A stretch of DNA of 64,000 nt. Source: CAMBDS01 sp964355675 (GTDB taxonomy: Bacteria; Electryoneota; AABM5-125-24; Hatepunaeales; Hatepunaeaceae). The DNA lies in NCBI GenBank assembly GCA_964355675.1, contig CAYHEC010000008.1, positions 62,001 to 126,000 of the forward strand, in the 5' to 3' direction. This document shows, piece by piece, positions 23,738 to 32,268 of the stretch (positions are counted from its first letter, which is position 1; the number at the start of each line of letters is the position of its first letter). Both the position numbers and the translations under genes were made by a program. The notes under the pieces were generated by a model. The model was not told the DNA's origin, did no database searches, and was given only the letters and a program-made list of their open reading frames with translations.

Positions 23738-26674
23738 TTACGTTTCAATCATTTCCGGCAATATAGTCACGTCATGTTCGATAGGTTTGCCGAGGATTGC
23801 CGATTCAACGATGTTCTCCTGCTCTTTTTGATGGCGCAGAAGCGAACCCGTCGCCGGGGAAGCGGCATATCCACGTCCAATATAGTGCAGTGGAATTTCC
23901 GGGAAGAGATATTGAAGCCAAGGTCTGATGAACGGCCATGCTCCACGGTTCTTGGGTTCCTCTTGCGCCCAGACGATTTCGTCGATCCCTTTGTAACGCC
24001 CAGCTATTTCCAGCATAAGCTTGTTCTTCAACGGGTAAAGCTGTTCGATTCTCACGAGTGCAATATCTTGAACGCCCTGAGCGGACCGAAATTCTGAAAG
24101 GTCATAATATAACTTGCCACAACAGAGCACCAGACGGCGAGGCTTCTTTGGTGGCATCGAATCGTCAAGAATTTCGTGGAATCCATCATTGGTGAATTCA
24201 TTGAGTTTGGATACTGCTAATTTATGACGCAACATCGATTTGGGAGCCATCAGGATCAACGGTCTGCGGAACTTGCGCTTCATCTGACGGCGGAGGACAT
24301 GGAAATATTGCGCCGGAGTCGTCAGGTTGCAGACTTGGATGTTGTCCTGAGCGCAAGCCGACAGATACCGTTCAAGATAGGCGTTGGAGTGCTCGGCTCC
24401 CTGCCCCTCGAATCCATGTGGCAACAGCATCACCAGTCCGGATGTACGTTGCCACTTCGATTGCGAGGCGACGATGAACTGGTCGATAATCATCTGTGCG
24501 CCATTTGAAAAATCGCCGAACTGCGCCTCCCAGAGGACTAACATGCGTGGCTCGGCGAGGGAATAGCCGTAATCAAAGCCTAGTACAGAAGCTTCCGATA
24601 AGGGGCTGTTATAAACGCAGAAATGGGACTGATCGGAGGAAATATTGTTGAGGGGGATGTATCGCGCTTCGGTCACCATGTCCTTCCAGACTGAATGCCG
24701 TTGCGAAAACGTTCCGCGCTCGCTGTCTTGACCGGAGAGGCGTATCGGCGTTTTCTCGATCAGCAAAGTTCCCAAAGCGAGAGCCTCTGCAAATGACCAG
24801 TCGAGACCACTATCCTGTTCGAATGCTTTCAGTTTTTCAGCCATTTGGCGGGCGATCTTGGGATTGATGTTAAACCCATCCGGCACGCGGGTGATTGCCC
24901 GTGCAATTTGTTCCAGTAATTCGGGACTGACAGTAGTCTTGAAAGGAGCGTCGCCCGATTTCTGGTCAAGTCCTTCCCAACGGGGATCGACGGCATGGGA
25001 ACGGAATTCGACCTCTTTTTTGTGATTGGTGAAATGTTTTTGCAGATCGGATTGGAAGTCGGACGCCATTTTCTCAGTCTGTGCCGGATCGATCTCGCCT
25101 GCCTCCAGCAGATTTTTACCGTAGAGTTTGTAGATGGATAGGCGGTCCTTGATTTTCTGATACATCAGGGGCTGAGTGAACGCCGGTTCATCGGCTTCGT
25201 TGTGTCCAAAGCGCCGGTAGCATAGCATGTCGATGACGACGTCGCGCTCGAATTCCTGACGGAATTTCAGGGCGAGCTCGGTTACGAATACCACTGCCTC
25301 GGGATCGTCGCCATTTACGTGAAAAATGGGAGCTTCGATGGCTTTGGCGCTGTCGGTACAATAAGCAGAACTACGGGCGTCTTGGGGAGCGGTTGTAAAT
25401 CCGATCTGATTATTGATGACGAAATGAACAGTTCCACCGACATGGTAGCCCTTGAGTTGGGACATGTTGAGCGTTTCGGCAACCAGTCCTTGTCCGGCAA
25501 ATGCCGCATCGCCGTGGATCAGAAATGGCAGGACTCCCCGCCGGTCAACCTTCTCGCCAGGGGCGTAGGAACCGCCCTTCATGTGGTGGAGTTGGCGCTG
25601 TTTAGCACGGACCCTTCCGAGCACCACCGGATCGACAGCTTCGAGATGCGACGGGTTGGCTGTGAGAGTCAGGTGGACAGATTTCCCGGAAGCGTTGACA
25701 TGGTTGCTTGAAAAGCCGAGGTGGTATTTGACGTCACCATCGCCCCCGAAAGAATCAGGCAGGAGCATGCCCTCGAACTCGCTGAAGATCATGTCATATT
25801 CTTTGTCGAGGATATTGGCGAGCATGTTAAGCCGACCGCGGTGCGCCATGCCGAGCACGATTTCGTTGACACCGAGGTCAGGAGCCATCTCGACTAGCGC
25901 GTGGACAGCCGGGATGAGGGTCTCGCCGCCTTGCAATGAAAAGCGCTTGTGGCCGGGATACCGGGTGTGAATAAACAGTTCAAACATCTCCGCTTCGGAA
26001 AGGAGCCGGAGAATTTCAGCCTTTTTGGCGCGGTCGAAGTTTGGGCGATTGCGACGAGGTTCGATCTCTGCTTGAAGCCAGCGGCGGATGGCTTTGTCCT
26101 GAATATGGGTATATTGGACGCCAATGGTGCGGCAGTAAGTCTCTTGCAGGATGGAGAGGATGCTTTGCAATGAGGCGCGAGGTGGCATGGTAGAACGGGC
26201 GTCCCGCCCGTTTTCATTATTTCGTGCTTCCGCCGACGCCCTGCCGTCGGCGGAAGGGTTCACACCTGTCGCCCGCGGGGGGGCGACAGAAGTTTGAACA
26301 CTGCCGCCTAAATGCCCGGTGTCGAAGACCGTGTCGAGATCGTGCTCGGCGAAGCCGTAGTTACGATAGTCGAGGTCGGGAATGGTGATACAATCGACGG
26401 GTTCGCTGAGTGGATCGAGATGCGCCGCCAAGTGCCCCTCAGTTCGGTAGGCGAAGATCAGGCTGGCGATCTGGGACTGGAGATGTGCGCGGGTCGAGGC
26501 GACGCAGGTGCGCGGGCACATCGCCATCTCGAAGCCGCGAAAGAACATCTGCCACTCCGAGGGCAACGACGCCGGATCGGACTCCCATTGAGCGTGAAGG
26601 TCGAGGACGTAGTCCTGGTTCCAGCCGGTTACGGCGGGAGATTTATGTCGGGTTGGTGAATCGGTTAGGGACAA
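23738..26674 (-). CDS. odhA: 2-oxoglutarate dehydrogenase E1 component
   Basis: The protein (978 residues) is a thiamine-diphosphate-dependent E1o. It has the N-terminal 'YVLDLHAQWESDPASLPSEWQMFF' E2-binding-type helix, 'HGDAAFAGQGLVAETLNMS' and 'NNQIGFTT' of the cofactor domain, and a transketolase-like C-terminal part ('PHGFEGQGAEHSN'). It decarboxylates 2-oxoglutarate and passes the succinyl group to odhB. Residues about 128-160 are extra and come from three palindromes at 26196-26292. The start is a TTG at 26674, because no ATG or GTG precedes the conserved N-terminal helix. It heads the operon. Confidence 0.95.
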   Translation of the reverse strand: MSLTDSPTRHKSPAVTGWNQDYVLDLHAQWESDPASLPSEWQMFFRGFEMAMCPRTCVASTRAHLQSQIASLIFAYRTEGHLAAHLDPLSEPVDCITIPDLDYRNYGFAEHDLDTVFDTGHLGGSVQTSVAPPRATGVNPSADGRASAEARNNENGRDARSTMPPRASLQSILSILQETYCRTIGVQYTHIQDKAIRRWLQAEIEPRRNRPNFDRAKKAEILRLLSEAEMFELFIHTRYPGHKRFSLQGGETLIPAVHALVEMAPDLGVNEIVLGMAHRGRLNMLANILDKEYDMIFSEFEGMLLPDSFGGDGDVKYHLGFSSNHVNASGKSVHLTLTANPSHLEAVDPVVLGRVRAKQRQLHHMKGGSYAPGEKVDRRGVLPFLIHGDAAFAGQGLVAETLNMSQLKGYHVGGTVHFVINNQIGFTTAPQDARSSAYCTDSAKAIEAPIFHVNGDDPEAVVFVTELALKFRQEFERDVVIDMLCYRRFGHNEADEPAFTQPLMYQKIKDRLSIYKLYGKNLLEAGEIDPAQTEKMASDFQSDLQKHFTNHKKEVEFRSHAVDPRWEGLDQKSGDAPFKTTVSPELLEQIARAITRVPDGFNINPKIARQMAEKLKAFEQDSGLDWSFAEALALGTLLIEKTPIRLSGQDSERGTFSQRHSVWKDMVTEARYIPLNNISSDQSHFCVYNSPLSEASVLGFDYGYSLAEPRMLVLWEAQFGDFSNGAQMIIDQFIVASQSKWQRTSGLVMLLPHGFEGQGAEHSNAYLERYLSACAQDNIQVCNLTTPAQYFHVLRRQMKRKFRRPLILMAPKSMLRHKLAVSKLNEFTNDGFHEILDDSMPPKKPRRLVLCCGKLYYDLSEFRSAQGVQDIALVRIEQLYPLKNKLMLEIAGRYKGIDEIVWAQEEPKNRGAWPFIRPWLQYLFPEIPLHYIGRGYAASPATGSLLRHQKEQENIVESAILGKPIEHDVTILPEMIET
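26196..26292. repeat. Three palindromes in frame inside odhA
   Basis: AACGGGCG/CGCCCGTT, CCGCCGACG/CGTCGGCGG and CTGTCGCCC/GGGCGACAG hairpins follow one another within the coding frame and encode about 33 residues absent from ordinary E1o proteins. Confidence 0.7.
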
Positions 26675-26845
26675 GGGTTAGTGCTCGTTGTTATTTCTTT
26701 CAAACATGTAGCTGATGGAATACATTGCATCAAGTAATTTTTCTTTTTGTTTCTGTCAGATGCGGGCGTCTGACAACGAGAAATTTGCGCCGACCGCCCC
26801 CGCCTACGCGAGGGTAAACTTGGGTCGGCAGTGAAAATGTCTGTC

Positions 26846-26871
26846 GCTGTCAACCTCAGAGGATTGACAGC
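26846..26871. repeat. Hairpin related to 64-bp repeats
   Basis: GCTGTCAACC/GGATTGACAGC lies just after the trpS stop codon and resembles the second hairpin of the 23542 and 23667 copies. It might act in termination, but no T-run is seen. Confidence 0.5.
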
Positions 26872-27882
26872 TTAGCGAGGAGGCAATCCCGTTAACGCCC
26901 GCACTTCCTTCAGCGTATCCCGCGCAATTTCGCGCGCTTTGGCTGATCCGTCTTTGATAACCTTCTGTACGTAGTCAGGATTCTTCTCAAGCTCAGCACG
27001 GCGACTCCGCATTCCTGATGTCAGCTCGAAGAGAGCGTCGGCGACTTCTGTCTTCAGGTTCACATAGCGCAGTGTTCCCGCATCGTAATCCTTCCTTAGC
27101 GTAGCGGCAGTCTCGTACTTGCCGCAAGCCTTCAATAACTCCAGCATGTTGGAAACGCCAGGACTGATGGTCACGCCTTCCGGTAATGCTCCTGAATCGG
27201 TCACTGCCGTCTTCACCTTCTTGCGGATAGAGTCCTCATCCTCAAACAGGAAAATGCAGTGACGGTCGCCGAGGCTCTTCGACATCTTCTTCTCCGGCTC
27301 GGCAAGCGACATCACTTTGGGACTTTCGGTAAACAGCGGAGCCGGCTCGGGGAAATACTCACCGAAGAGAAAATTGAACCTGCGGGCGATCTCGCGGGAA
27401 AGTTCGAGGTGCTGTTCCTGATCCTTGCCAACCGGGACGCGGTCGGCGCGATAGACGAGGATGTCGGCGGCTTGCAATACCGGGTAAGTGAACAAACCCG
27501 CCGAGATGAAAGCTCCACCCTTTTCTTCGACCAGATCGGATTTCTCCTTGAATTGCGTCATCCGGTAGAGATCACCCATCGGGCAGATACAGGCGAAAAT
27601 CCAGGCAAGCTCGGTATGTTCGGGGACGAGTGACTGAATGATTAAGGTGCATTTTGCAGGATCCAACCCACAGGCAAGGAGATCAACCATCATCTGATCG
27701 GTATTGGCGCGAAGTACCTTTGGGTCGAATGGCATCGTCATAGTGTGAAGATCGACGACGCCGAAGATGCAGTTGTGAGTCTCCTGCAATTTCATCCAGT
27801 TGGCAATGGCTCCGAAGTAATTGCCGACGTGCATGATGCCGGTCGGCTGAATCAGTGATAGAACGCGGTTGGTGGTGATCAT
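26872..27882 (-). CDS. trpS: Tryptophanyl-tRNA synthetase
   Basis: The product (336 residues from the ATG at 27882) is a class I aminoacyl-tRNA synthetase of normal bacterial TrpS length. The HIGH-type motif is 'HVGN' at 18-21, and the 'KMSKS' loop is near 197-201. Other family segments include 'VDLHTMTMPFDP' and 'PVGKDQEQHLELSREIARRFN'. It charges tRNA-Trp with tryptophan. A TTG at 27897 gives a longer frame but is less likely as the start. Confidence 0.95.
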   Translation of the reverse strand: MITTNRVLSLIQPTGIMHVGNYFGAIANWMKLQETHNCIFGVVDLHTMTMPFDPKVLRANTDQMMVDLLACGLDPAKCTLIIQSLVPEHTELAWIFACICPMGDLYRMTQFKEKSDLVEEKGGAFISAGLFTYPVLQAADILVYRADRVPVGKDQEQHLELSREIARRFNFLFGEYFPEPAPLFTESPKVMSLAEPEKKMSKSLGDRHCIFLFEDEDSIRKKVKTAVTDSGALPEGVTISPGVSNMLELLKACGKYETAATLRKDYDAGTLRYVNLKTEVADALFELTSGMRSRRAELEKNPDYVQKVIKDGSAKAREIARDTLKEVRALTGLPPR

Positions 27883-28019
27883 TGGGTTAAAGGTCAAAGG
27901 TTAATTGTCGATGGTCGATTGTAGTGTAACCTTTTAAGTTAATATCAAGAGGGCGTTAATCAAAATGGATAGTGACTCCGATTTGCAATTCTGCAATGGC
28001 ATCGAAAAATTATTACTAA

Positions 28020-28162
28020 TACTAAGTTGCATTCATTGGGACACCATTGTAATTGTTTTCAGTACGACGGACATTCTTGTCTGTCACAAAATACAATACT
28101 TTAGACAATCCCTGTTTTCGGATACAGACAGAAATGTCTGACGTACTGAACGCAACTTAGTA
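28020..28162. mobile_element. MITE-like compound inverted repeat, 143 bp
   Basis: Outer terminal arms TACTAAGTTGC (perfect for 11 bases, 15 of 16 over a longer span) enclose an inner imperfect inverted repeat of about 25 bases starting TTCAGTACG. The layout and length are the same as the elements at 42179 and 49510, but the sequence differs. There is no coding capacity, and no clear target duplication is seen. Confidence 0.55.
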
Positions 28163-28196
28163 TAAAATCACGAAGCAAGCTCTCGCACTGAGATAA

Positions 28197-28226
28197 GAAA
28201 GCCCCGACCGGCTGGTCGGGGCTTTC
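28197..28226 (-). terminator. Rho-independent-type terminator
   Basis: A perfect 13-bp stem (GAAAGCCCCGACC) with a 4-base loop lies 23 bases after the stop codon of the minus-strand gene ending at 28249. The following T-run is short (TT), so termination strength is uncertain. Confidence 0.7.
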
Positions 28227-28248
28227 AAAGTATTAGACTGACACCCGG

Positions 28249-29952
28249 TTATTTTTGGAAAATCAATCGTCCAGTAAACTGCGCGTTGTCCGATTGGAGA
28301 CGATATATATACATGCCATTCGGAAGCGCGGCGGCATCGAACAGAACGGAGTATTCCCCGATTGGGTGGTAGCCGTTGACGAGGGTGGTAACGGCACGTC
28401 CCGCCAAGTCATAGACGGTCAGCCGAACATCTCCAGCTACCGGCACTGCGAACCTGATTGTCGCGACAGGATTGAATGGATTGGGATAGCTCTCTGCAAT
28501 CAGGTGGTCGAGAGGTAATTGGCTTGCATCTCCATCCACGTACTCTTCATCACCATCACCGTCACGACCCGGCTGGCGAAGGACAAGATGTACGTTAATC
28601 ACTTGATTTTCGAGGACTCTTGCTATTAAATGAGCCCGTGCGTAACCATCCAGATATGCCATCATATCGTGCCTGCCAATTCGTGCTGAATCAATGGCAA
28701 AGTGCCCGGAATCATCGGCAACAGTGACGAGGCTATCACCTCGAGCGCGGAAAATTACTACCGTTGCACCGGCGGCGACACCGGCACGATCCGGCAAAAA
28801 GACCACACCTTCAACTCTGCCGATACCATTTGGAACGGCGCGGAGTGTCATGGTGATCTCAACCGTTTGAGCGTCTGGGACACGGACGTGGTTATAGCCA
28901 GCCCAGTATCCAGCCTTCCTCACAATGATATCGTGCGTTCCAACTCGAGCCGAATCAAAGGCAAAATTGCCATTATCATCGGATTCAGTCACCAGACTGT
29001 CACCACGCGCCCGGTAAAGGATGACACTTGCCCCGGCGGCAGGCCCTTCCTGGTTGGGGAGCTGAGCGACACCTACGACTCTGCCAAATCCCGTCGGGAT
29101 TCGGCGCAAGGTCATAGCCATTTGCACGGTGCGCGCATCAAGAACCCGAACTTTTCTATGAGTTGCCCTAAAACCTTCTAATGTTGCGTAGATATCGTGC
29201 GTTCCCACTCGAGCCGAATCGAATGCAAACGACCCTTGCTCATCCGTTTCAGCCACGAGGCTGTCTCCCCTCGCACGGAACAATACTACAGTCGCTCCTG
29301 CGGCTACACCTTCCTGATTTGGCAATTGAACTGTTCCCTCGACTCGACCGTACCCCGTCGGTCGCGGACGCAACGTCATGGCAATGTGCGCCGTGTCGGC
29401 GTCAATAACATGAATGTGGACATGGGTTGCGGCGTAGCCGTCAAGCATGGCATAGATATCATGCCGACCGATTCGTGCTGAATCAAGTCCGAACCATCCT
29501 TGTTCGTCCGTTTCAGCCACCAGACTGTCACCCCTCGCACGAAACAAAACCACCGTGGCTCCCGCGGCGGGACCTTCCTGATTTGGAAGTTGGACAGTGC
29601 CTTCAACTCTGCCATAACCGGTGGGGCGAGCGCGTAGAGTGAGAGTGATTTCTGCCTCAGCGCCTTCCTCGATACGTACCATTCCAATAACGGGAAGATA
29701 ATCGGCGAGCGCCGCCACGACGTGCCATTCCCCGACGGCAACGGCTTCGAAGGCAAACCTCCCCTGATCGTCCGTCATCGTAGTGAGACTATCGCCTTGA
29801 TTTGCGGCAGAAAAAAGAGAAACGGTCGCACCCTCAGCAGGTCCGCCGTCCCGGGGGAGTAATACCGTTCCCACCAAGCTTCCTACTTGTGCGAAGGCGC
29901 CGATTGTCAAGAAGAAAGTGCAGGCTGTTAAAATAAATATGCGACGAATCAT
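28249..29952 (-). CDS. Secreted protein with five carboxypeptidase-regulatory-like repeats and sorting domain
   Basis: A signal peptide (about 1-22, 'FFLTIGAFAQ') is followed by five beta-sandwich repeats of the carboxypeptidase regulatory type (about 23-462). The last four are 88-residue copies with 'GRVEGTVQLPNQEG' and 'ATVVLFRARGDSLV' cores. The C-terminus (about 480-567) is an 'YPNPFNP...GMYIYRL' sorting-type domain. AAGGAGA precedes the ATG. The protein is probably exported and cell-surface attached; the ligand is unknown. The near-identical repeats suggest recent duplication. Confidence 0.85.
   Translation of the reverse strand: MIRRIFILTACTFFLTIGAFAQVGSLVGTVLLPRDGGPAEGATVSLFSAANQGDSLTTMTDDQGRFAFEAVAVGEWHVVAALADYLPVIGMVRIEEGAEAEITLTLRARPTGYGRVEGTVQLPNQEGPAAGATVVLFRARGDSLVAETDEQGWFGLDSARIGRHDIYAMLDGYAATHVHIHVIDADTAHIAMTLRPRPTGYGRVEGTVQLPNQEGVAAGATVVLFRARGDSLVAETDEQGSFAFDSARVGTHDIYATLEGFRATHRKVRVLDARTVQMAMTLRRIPTGFGRVVGVAQLPNQEGPAAGASVILYRARGDSLVTESDDNGNFAFDSARVGTHDIIVRKAGYWAGYNHVRVPDAQTVEITMTLRAVPNGIGRVEGVVFLPDRAGVAAGATVVIFRARGDSLVTVADDSGHFAIDSARIGRHDMMAYLDGYARAHLIARVLENQVINVHLVLRQPGRDGDGDEEYVDGDASQLPLDHLIAESYPNPFNPVATIRFAVPVAGDVRLTVYDLAGRAVTTLVNGYHPIGEYSVLFDAAALPNGMYIYRLQSDNAQFTGRLIFQK
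28567..29622. repeat. Four tandem 264-bp coding repeats
   Basis: Four consecutive units of 88 codons each, inside the secreted repeat protein, are highly alike at base level. An older, diverged unit precedes them. Confidence 0.75.
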
Positions 29953-30202
29953 TCCGGATCTCCTTAGTTGAATTATTAGATACAGTATATTGAGCTGGTG
30001 GTTGTTTGTACCAGCTACAGTTAAAGTTCAATGAATTCAATCTCAACCATTCACTCCACGTTCAGTTGACTCCGCAACGAACGTGCCATCGATATTCGTA
30101 GATAAGATACTGATATTTTCTCTGGAATACATTCGATAAGTGCGAACAATATGTTGAGTGGTGTGAATATCGTTCACAGGGAACTAAGAATTATTATTGA
30201 TT

Positions 30203-30988
30203 TTACTGACAGGCAAGTCTGCCTCCATCGACCGGGAGACTTATTCCGCTGATGTAAGAAGCCGCCGGGGTAACCAGAAAAGCCACGGCCGCCGCAACCT
30301 CTTCAGGTTTCCCGAAACGGTTCGCTGGTATTGCTTGCAGATTGAGCTTTTCGATTGCTTCAACTGTGGTTCCCGCCGCCGCCGCCCGGTGATTGAATAA
30401 CGATTCGAGTCTGTCGGTCCGAGTCATTCCGGGAAGGATGTTATTGACAGTAATTCCAAATTGACCAAGTTCGGCGGCAAGCGTTCTTCCCCAATTGGCA
30501 ACAGCGGCTCGAAGTGAGTTGGATACTCCCAAACCTCGCAAAGGCTGAATGACCGAGGTCGAAAGAATATTGACAATTCTGCCATAACCTTCCGCTTTCA
30601 TGCCGGGAAGCAGGGTCTGAACAAACATCTGGTAAGCCATCAAGTGTCCGTAAATGGCGTTGGCGAACTCTTCGGGTGAGGCATCTGCGGCTTGCCCCGG
30701 CGCCGGGCCGCCGCTGTTGTTGATAAGAATTTGTACTGGATTAGCCCAGGCAAGCGTCATCAGACTTTCACGAACCGCATCATGATCGGCTAGATCAAGT
30801 TCGATGCTCGAGTGCTGTAAGCCTTCAACTACAGGGAGATCGGCGAGGGTTTGATGGAGCTTTTCACGGTTACGCGCGACAAGGATAACCTCGGCTCCAA
30901 GATTAGCAAGTTCAATCGCGACGGCTCGTCCGATTCCTTGTGAGGAGCCTAAAACGACAGCACGTTTACCCAAAAGTGAGAGTTGCAC
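30203..30988 (-). CDS. Short-chain dehydrogenase family protein, atypical catalytic motif
   Basis: The product (261 residues) has a Rossmann fold of the SDR family: 'GSSQGIGRAVAIELANLGAEVILVAR' (NAD(P) site, about 13-38), 'NNSGG' near 89 and 'PVDGG' at the C-terminus. The Ser of the catalytic site is present ('NILSTS'), but the YxxxK pair is replaced by SxxxR in 'VSNSLRAAV'. This is a known SDR variant, so it may not act as an ordinary reductase. The start is a GTG with only a weak upstream GAGA. It stands alone between unrelated genes. Confidence 0.85.
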   Translation of the reverse strand: MQLSLLGKRAVVLGSSQGIGRAVAIELANLGAEVILVARNREKLHQTLADLPVVEGLQHSSIELDLADHDAVRESLMTLAWANPVQILINNSGGPAPGQAADASPEEFANAIYGHLMAYQMFVQTLLPGMKAEGYGRIVNILSTSVIQPLRGLGVSNSLRAAVANWGRTLAAELGQFGITVNNILPGMTRTDRLESLFNHRAAAAGTTVEAIEKLNLQAIPANRFGKPEEVAAAVAFLVTPAASYISGISLPVDGGRLACQ

Positions 30989-31020
30989 AGTTAATTCTCG
31001 ATTTTTAATTTAATTAAGGA

Positions 31021-31048
31021 TGCTGTCACTTGAGGGCACGTGACAGCA
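31021..31048. repeat. Palindrome TGCTGTCAC type
   Basis: A 28-bp hairpin with arms TGCTGTCACTTG / CACGTGACAGCA lies in the gap before the DHH gene. A degenerate relative lies at about 32229-32252. Confidence 0.55.
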
Positions 31049-31193
31049 CTTCAATTTAAAATTGATTTACGTTCCGATAAAGAAAAATACTTGGCAGGCT
31101 ATTGAGCGTTAGGCAAAAGTCAAAAGATTTCTTATATTGTGGGTTAATTTATATCATAAAATGTAAATATCATCAAATAATAAGGAGTTATCC

Positions 31194-32081
31194 ATGCGTC
31201 TTATCACTCGCGCCGACCTTGATGGCGTCGTTTGTGCAGTTTTGATTACGCAGATGGAAGACATCGAACAAGTTGTCTATGCACAACCCCAAGACATTGA
31301 GGACGGTTCAGTACCGGTCGAGATGGGTGACGCAATCGCCAACCTCTCGTACCATCACAATGCGGTTCTTTGGTTCGATCACCACGACCAAGCTGAGTCA
31401 ATCCCAGCCGTGAATCCCCGCCTGAAAGGCAAGTGGGGCGTTGCCCCAAGCGCATCGCGATTGGTTTATGAGTACTACAATTCGCCCCGTCTTGAGAAAT
31501 TTTCCGCGCTAATCGATTCTACTGACAAGTTCGATAGTGGACATCTCTCGATTAACGATGTGCTTGACCCTAAAGGTTGGATGCTTCTTGGATTCACGCT
31601 TGACCCTTTTATGGGGCTGGCGGCTTTTACCGGTTATGCAAACGAAATCGCTACGGCAATCAAGTATGGTTCACCGATAGAGCAGATCCTCGATGCCACA
31701 GATGTCCGCGCTCGGGTACAGCTTTACAAGCGCGACGCCGATGAATTCAGAACGGAAATCCAACGCCTCTCAAAACTTGATGGCGATTTGCTCATCACCG
31801 ATACTCGTAATGAAGACTTTCTACCGGCCGGAAATCGTTTTCTGGCGTTTGCCATGTTCCCTGATGCTTCGTTGCAACTTGTATTGTCTCATCACAGCGC
31901 CAAAGATAAGGTGCGCCTGAGAATTGCCAAGAGTATTTTTAATCGTACTTCACAAATTCATCTTGGAAGATTATTATCCGAATATGGCGGTGGCGGTCTT
32001 GACGGCGCGGCTGGATGCCTGCTCGAAACAGACGAAGCGGATGCTAAAATCCCGGAGATCATCGGAAGGCTGAAGGGTTAG
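31194..32081 (+). CDS. DHH-family phosphoesterase-like protein
   Basis: The protein (295 residues) begins 'TRADLDGVVCAVL', a metal-site motif of DHH phosphoesterases, and has 'FDHHD' at 61-65, the family signature, plus a C-terminal glycine-rich 'GGGGLDGAAG' resembling the DHHA1 substrate loop. Members cleave short oligonucleotides, cyclic dinucleotides or polyphosphate; which one cannot be told here. AAGGAG stands at good spacing before the ATG. Confidence 0.8.
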   Translation: MRLITRADLDGVVCAVLITQMEDIEQVVYAQPQDIEDGSVPVEMGDAIANLSYHHNAVLWFDHHDQAESIPAVNPRLKGKWGVAPSASRLVYEYYNSPRLEKFSALIDSTDKFDSGHLSINDVLDPKGWMLLGFTLDPFMGLAAFTGYANEIATAIKYGSPIEQILDATDVRARVQLYKRDADEFRTEIQRLSKLDGDLLITDTRNEDFLPAGNRFLAFAMFPDASLQLVLSHHSAKDKVRLRIAKSIFNRTSQIHLGRLLSEYGGGGLDGAAGCLLETDEADAKIPEIIGRLKG

Positions 32082-32268
32082 TAATCTGGTCAATATATAG
32101 TAGTATCTGGAGAGCGGCTTGAAAACCCGCTCTCAGAGATCTTGCGGCAGGGTGTCCCCACCCTGCCGCCTTATATCCGGATGAGCCGCAGGATGGGGAC
32201 ATCCTGCGGCAATCAAATTATTACTTGTCTTAGCTGGTACGTGAGGGCAAGTGACAGCACATCAATCC
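32082..32268. repeat. Palindrome cluster between DHH and glucan genes
   Basis: Two family-A hairpins (about 32143-32170 and 32183-32210) and one GAGCGG/CCGCTC hairpin (about 32111-32133) fill this gap. The convergent genes on both sides may share it as a transcription end. Confidence 0.65.

Larger units (their letters stand above)
27883..28248. other. 366-bp intergenic region with compound palindrome and terminator
   Basis: No gene is seen. The region holds the compound inverted repeat 28020-28162 and the hairpin terminator 28197-28226, both listed separately. Confidence 0.7.
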
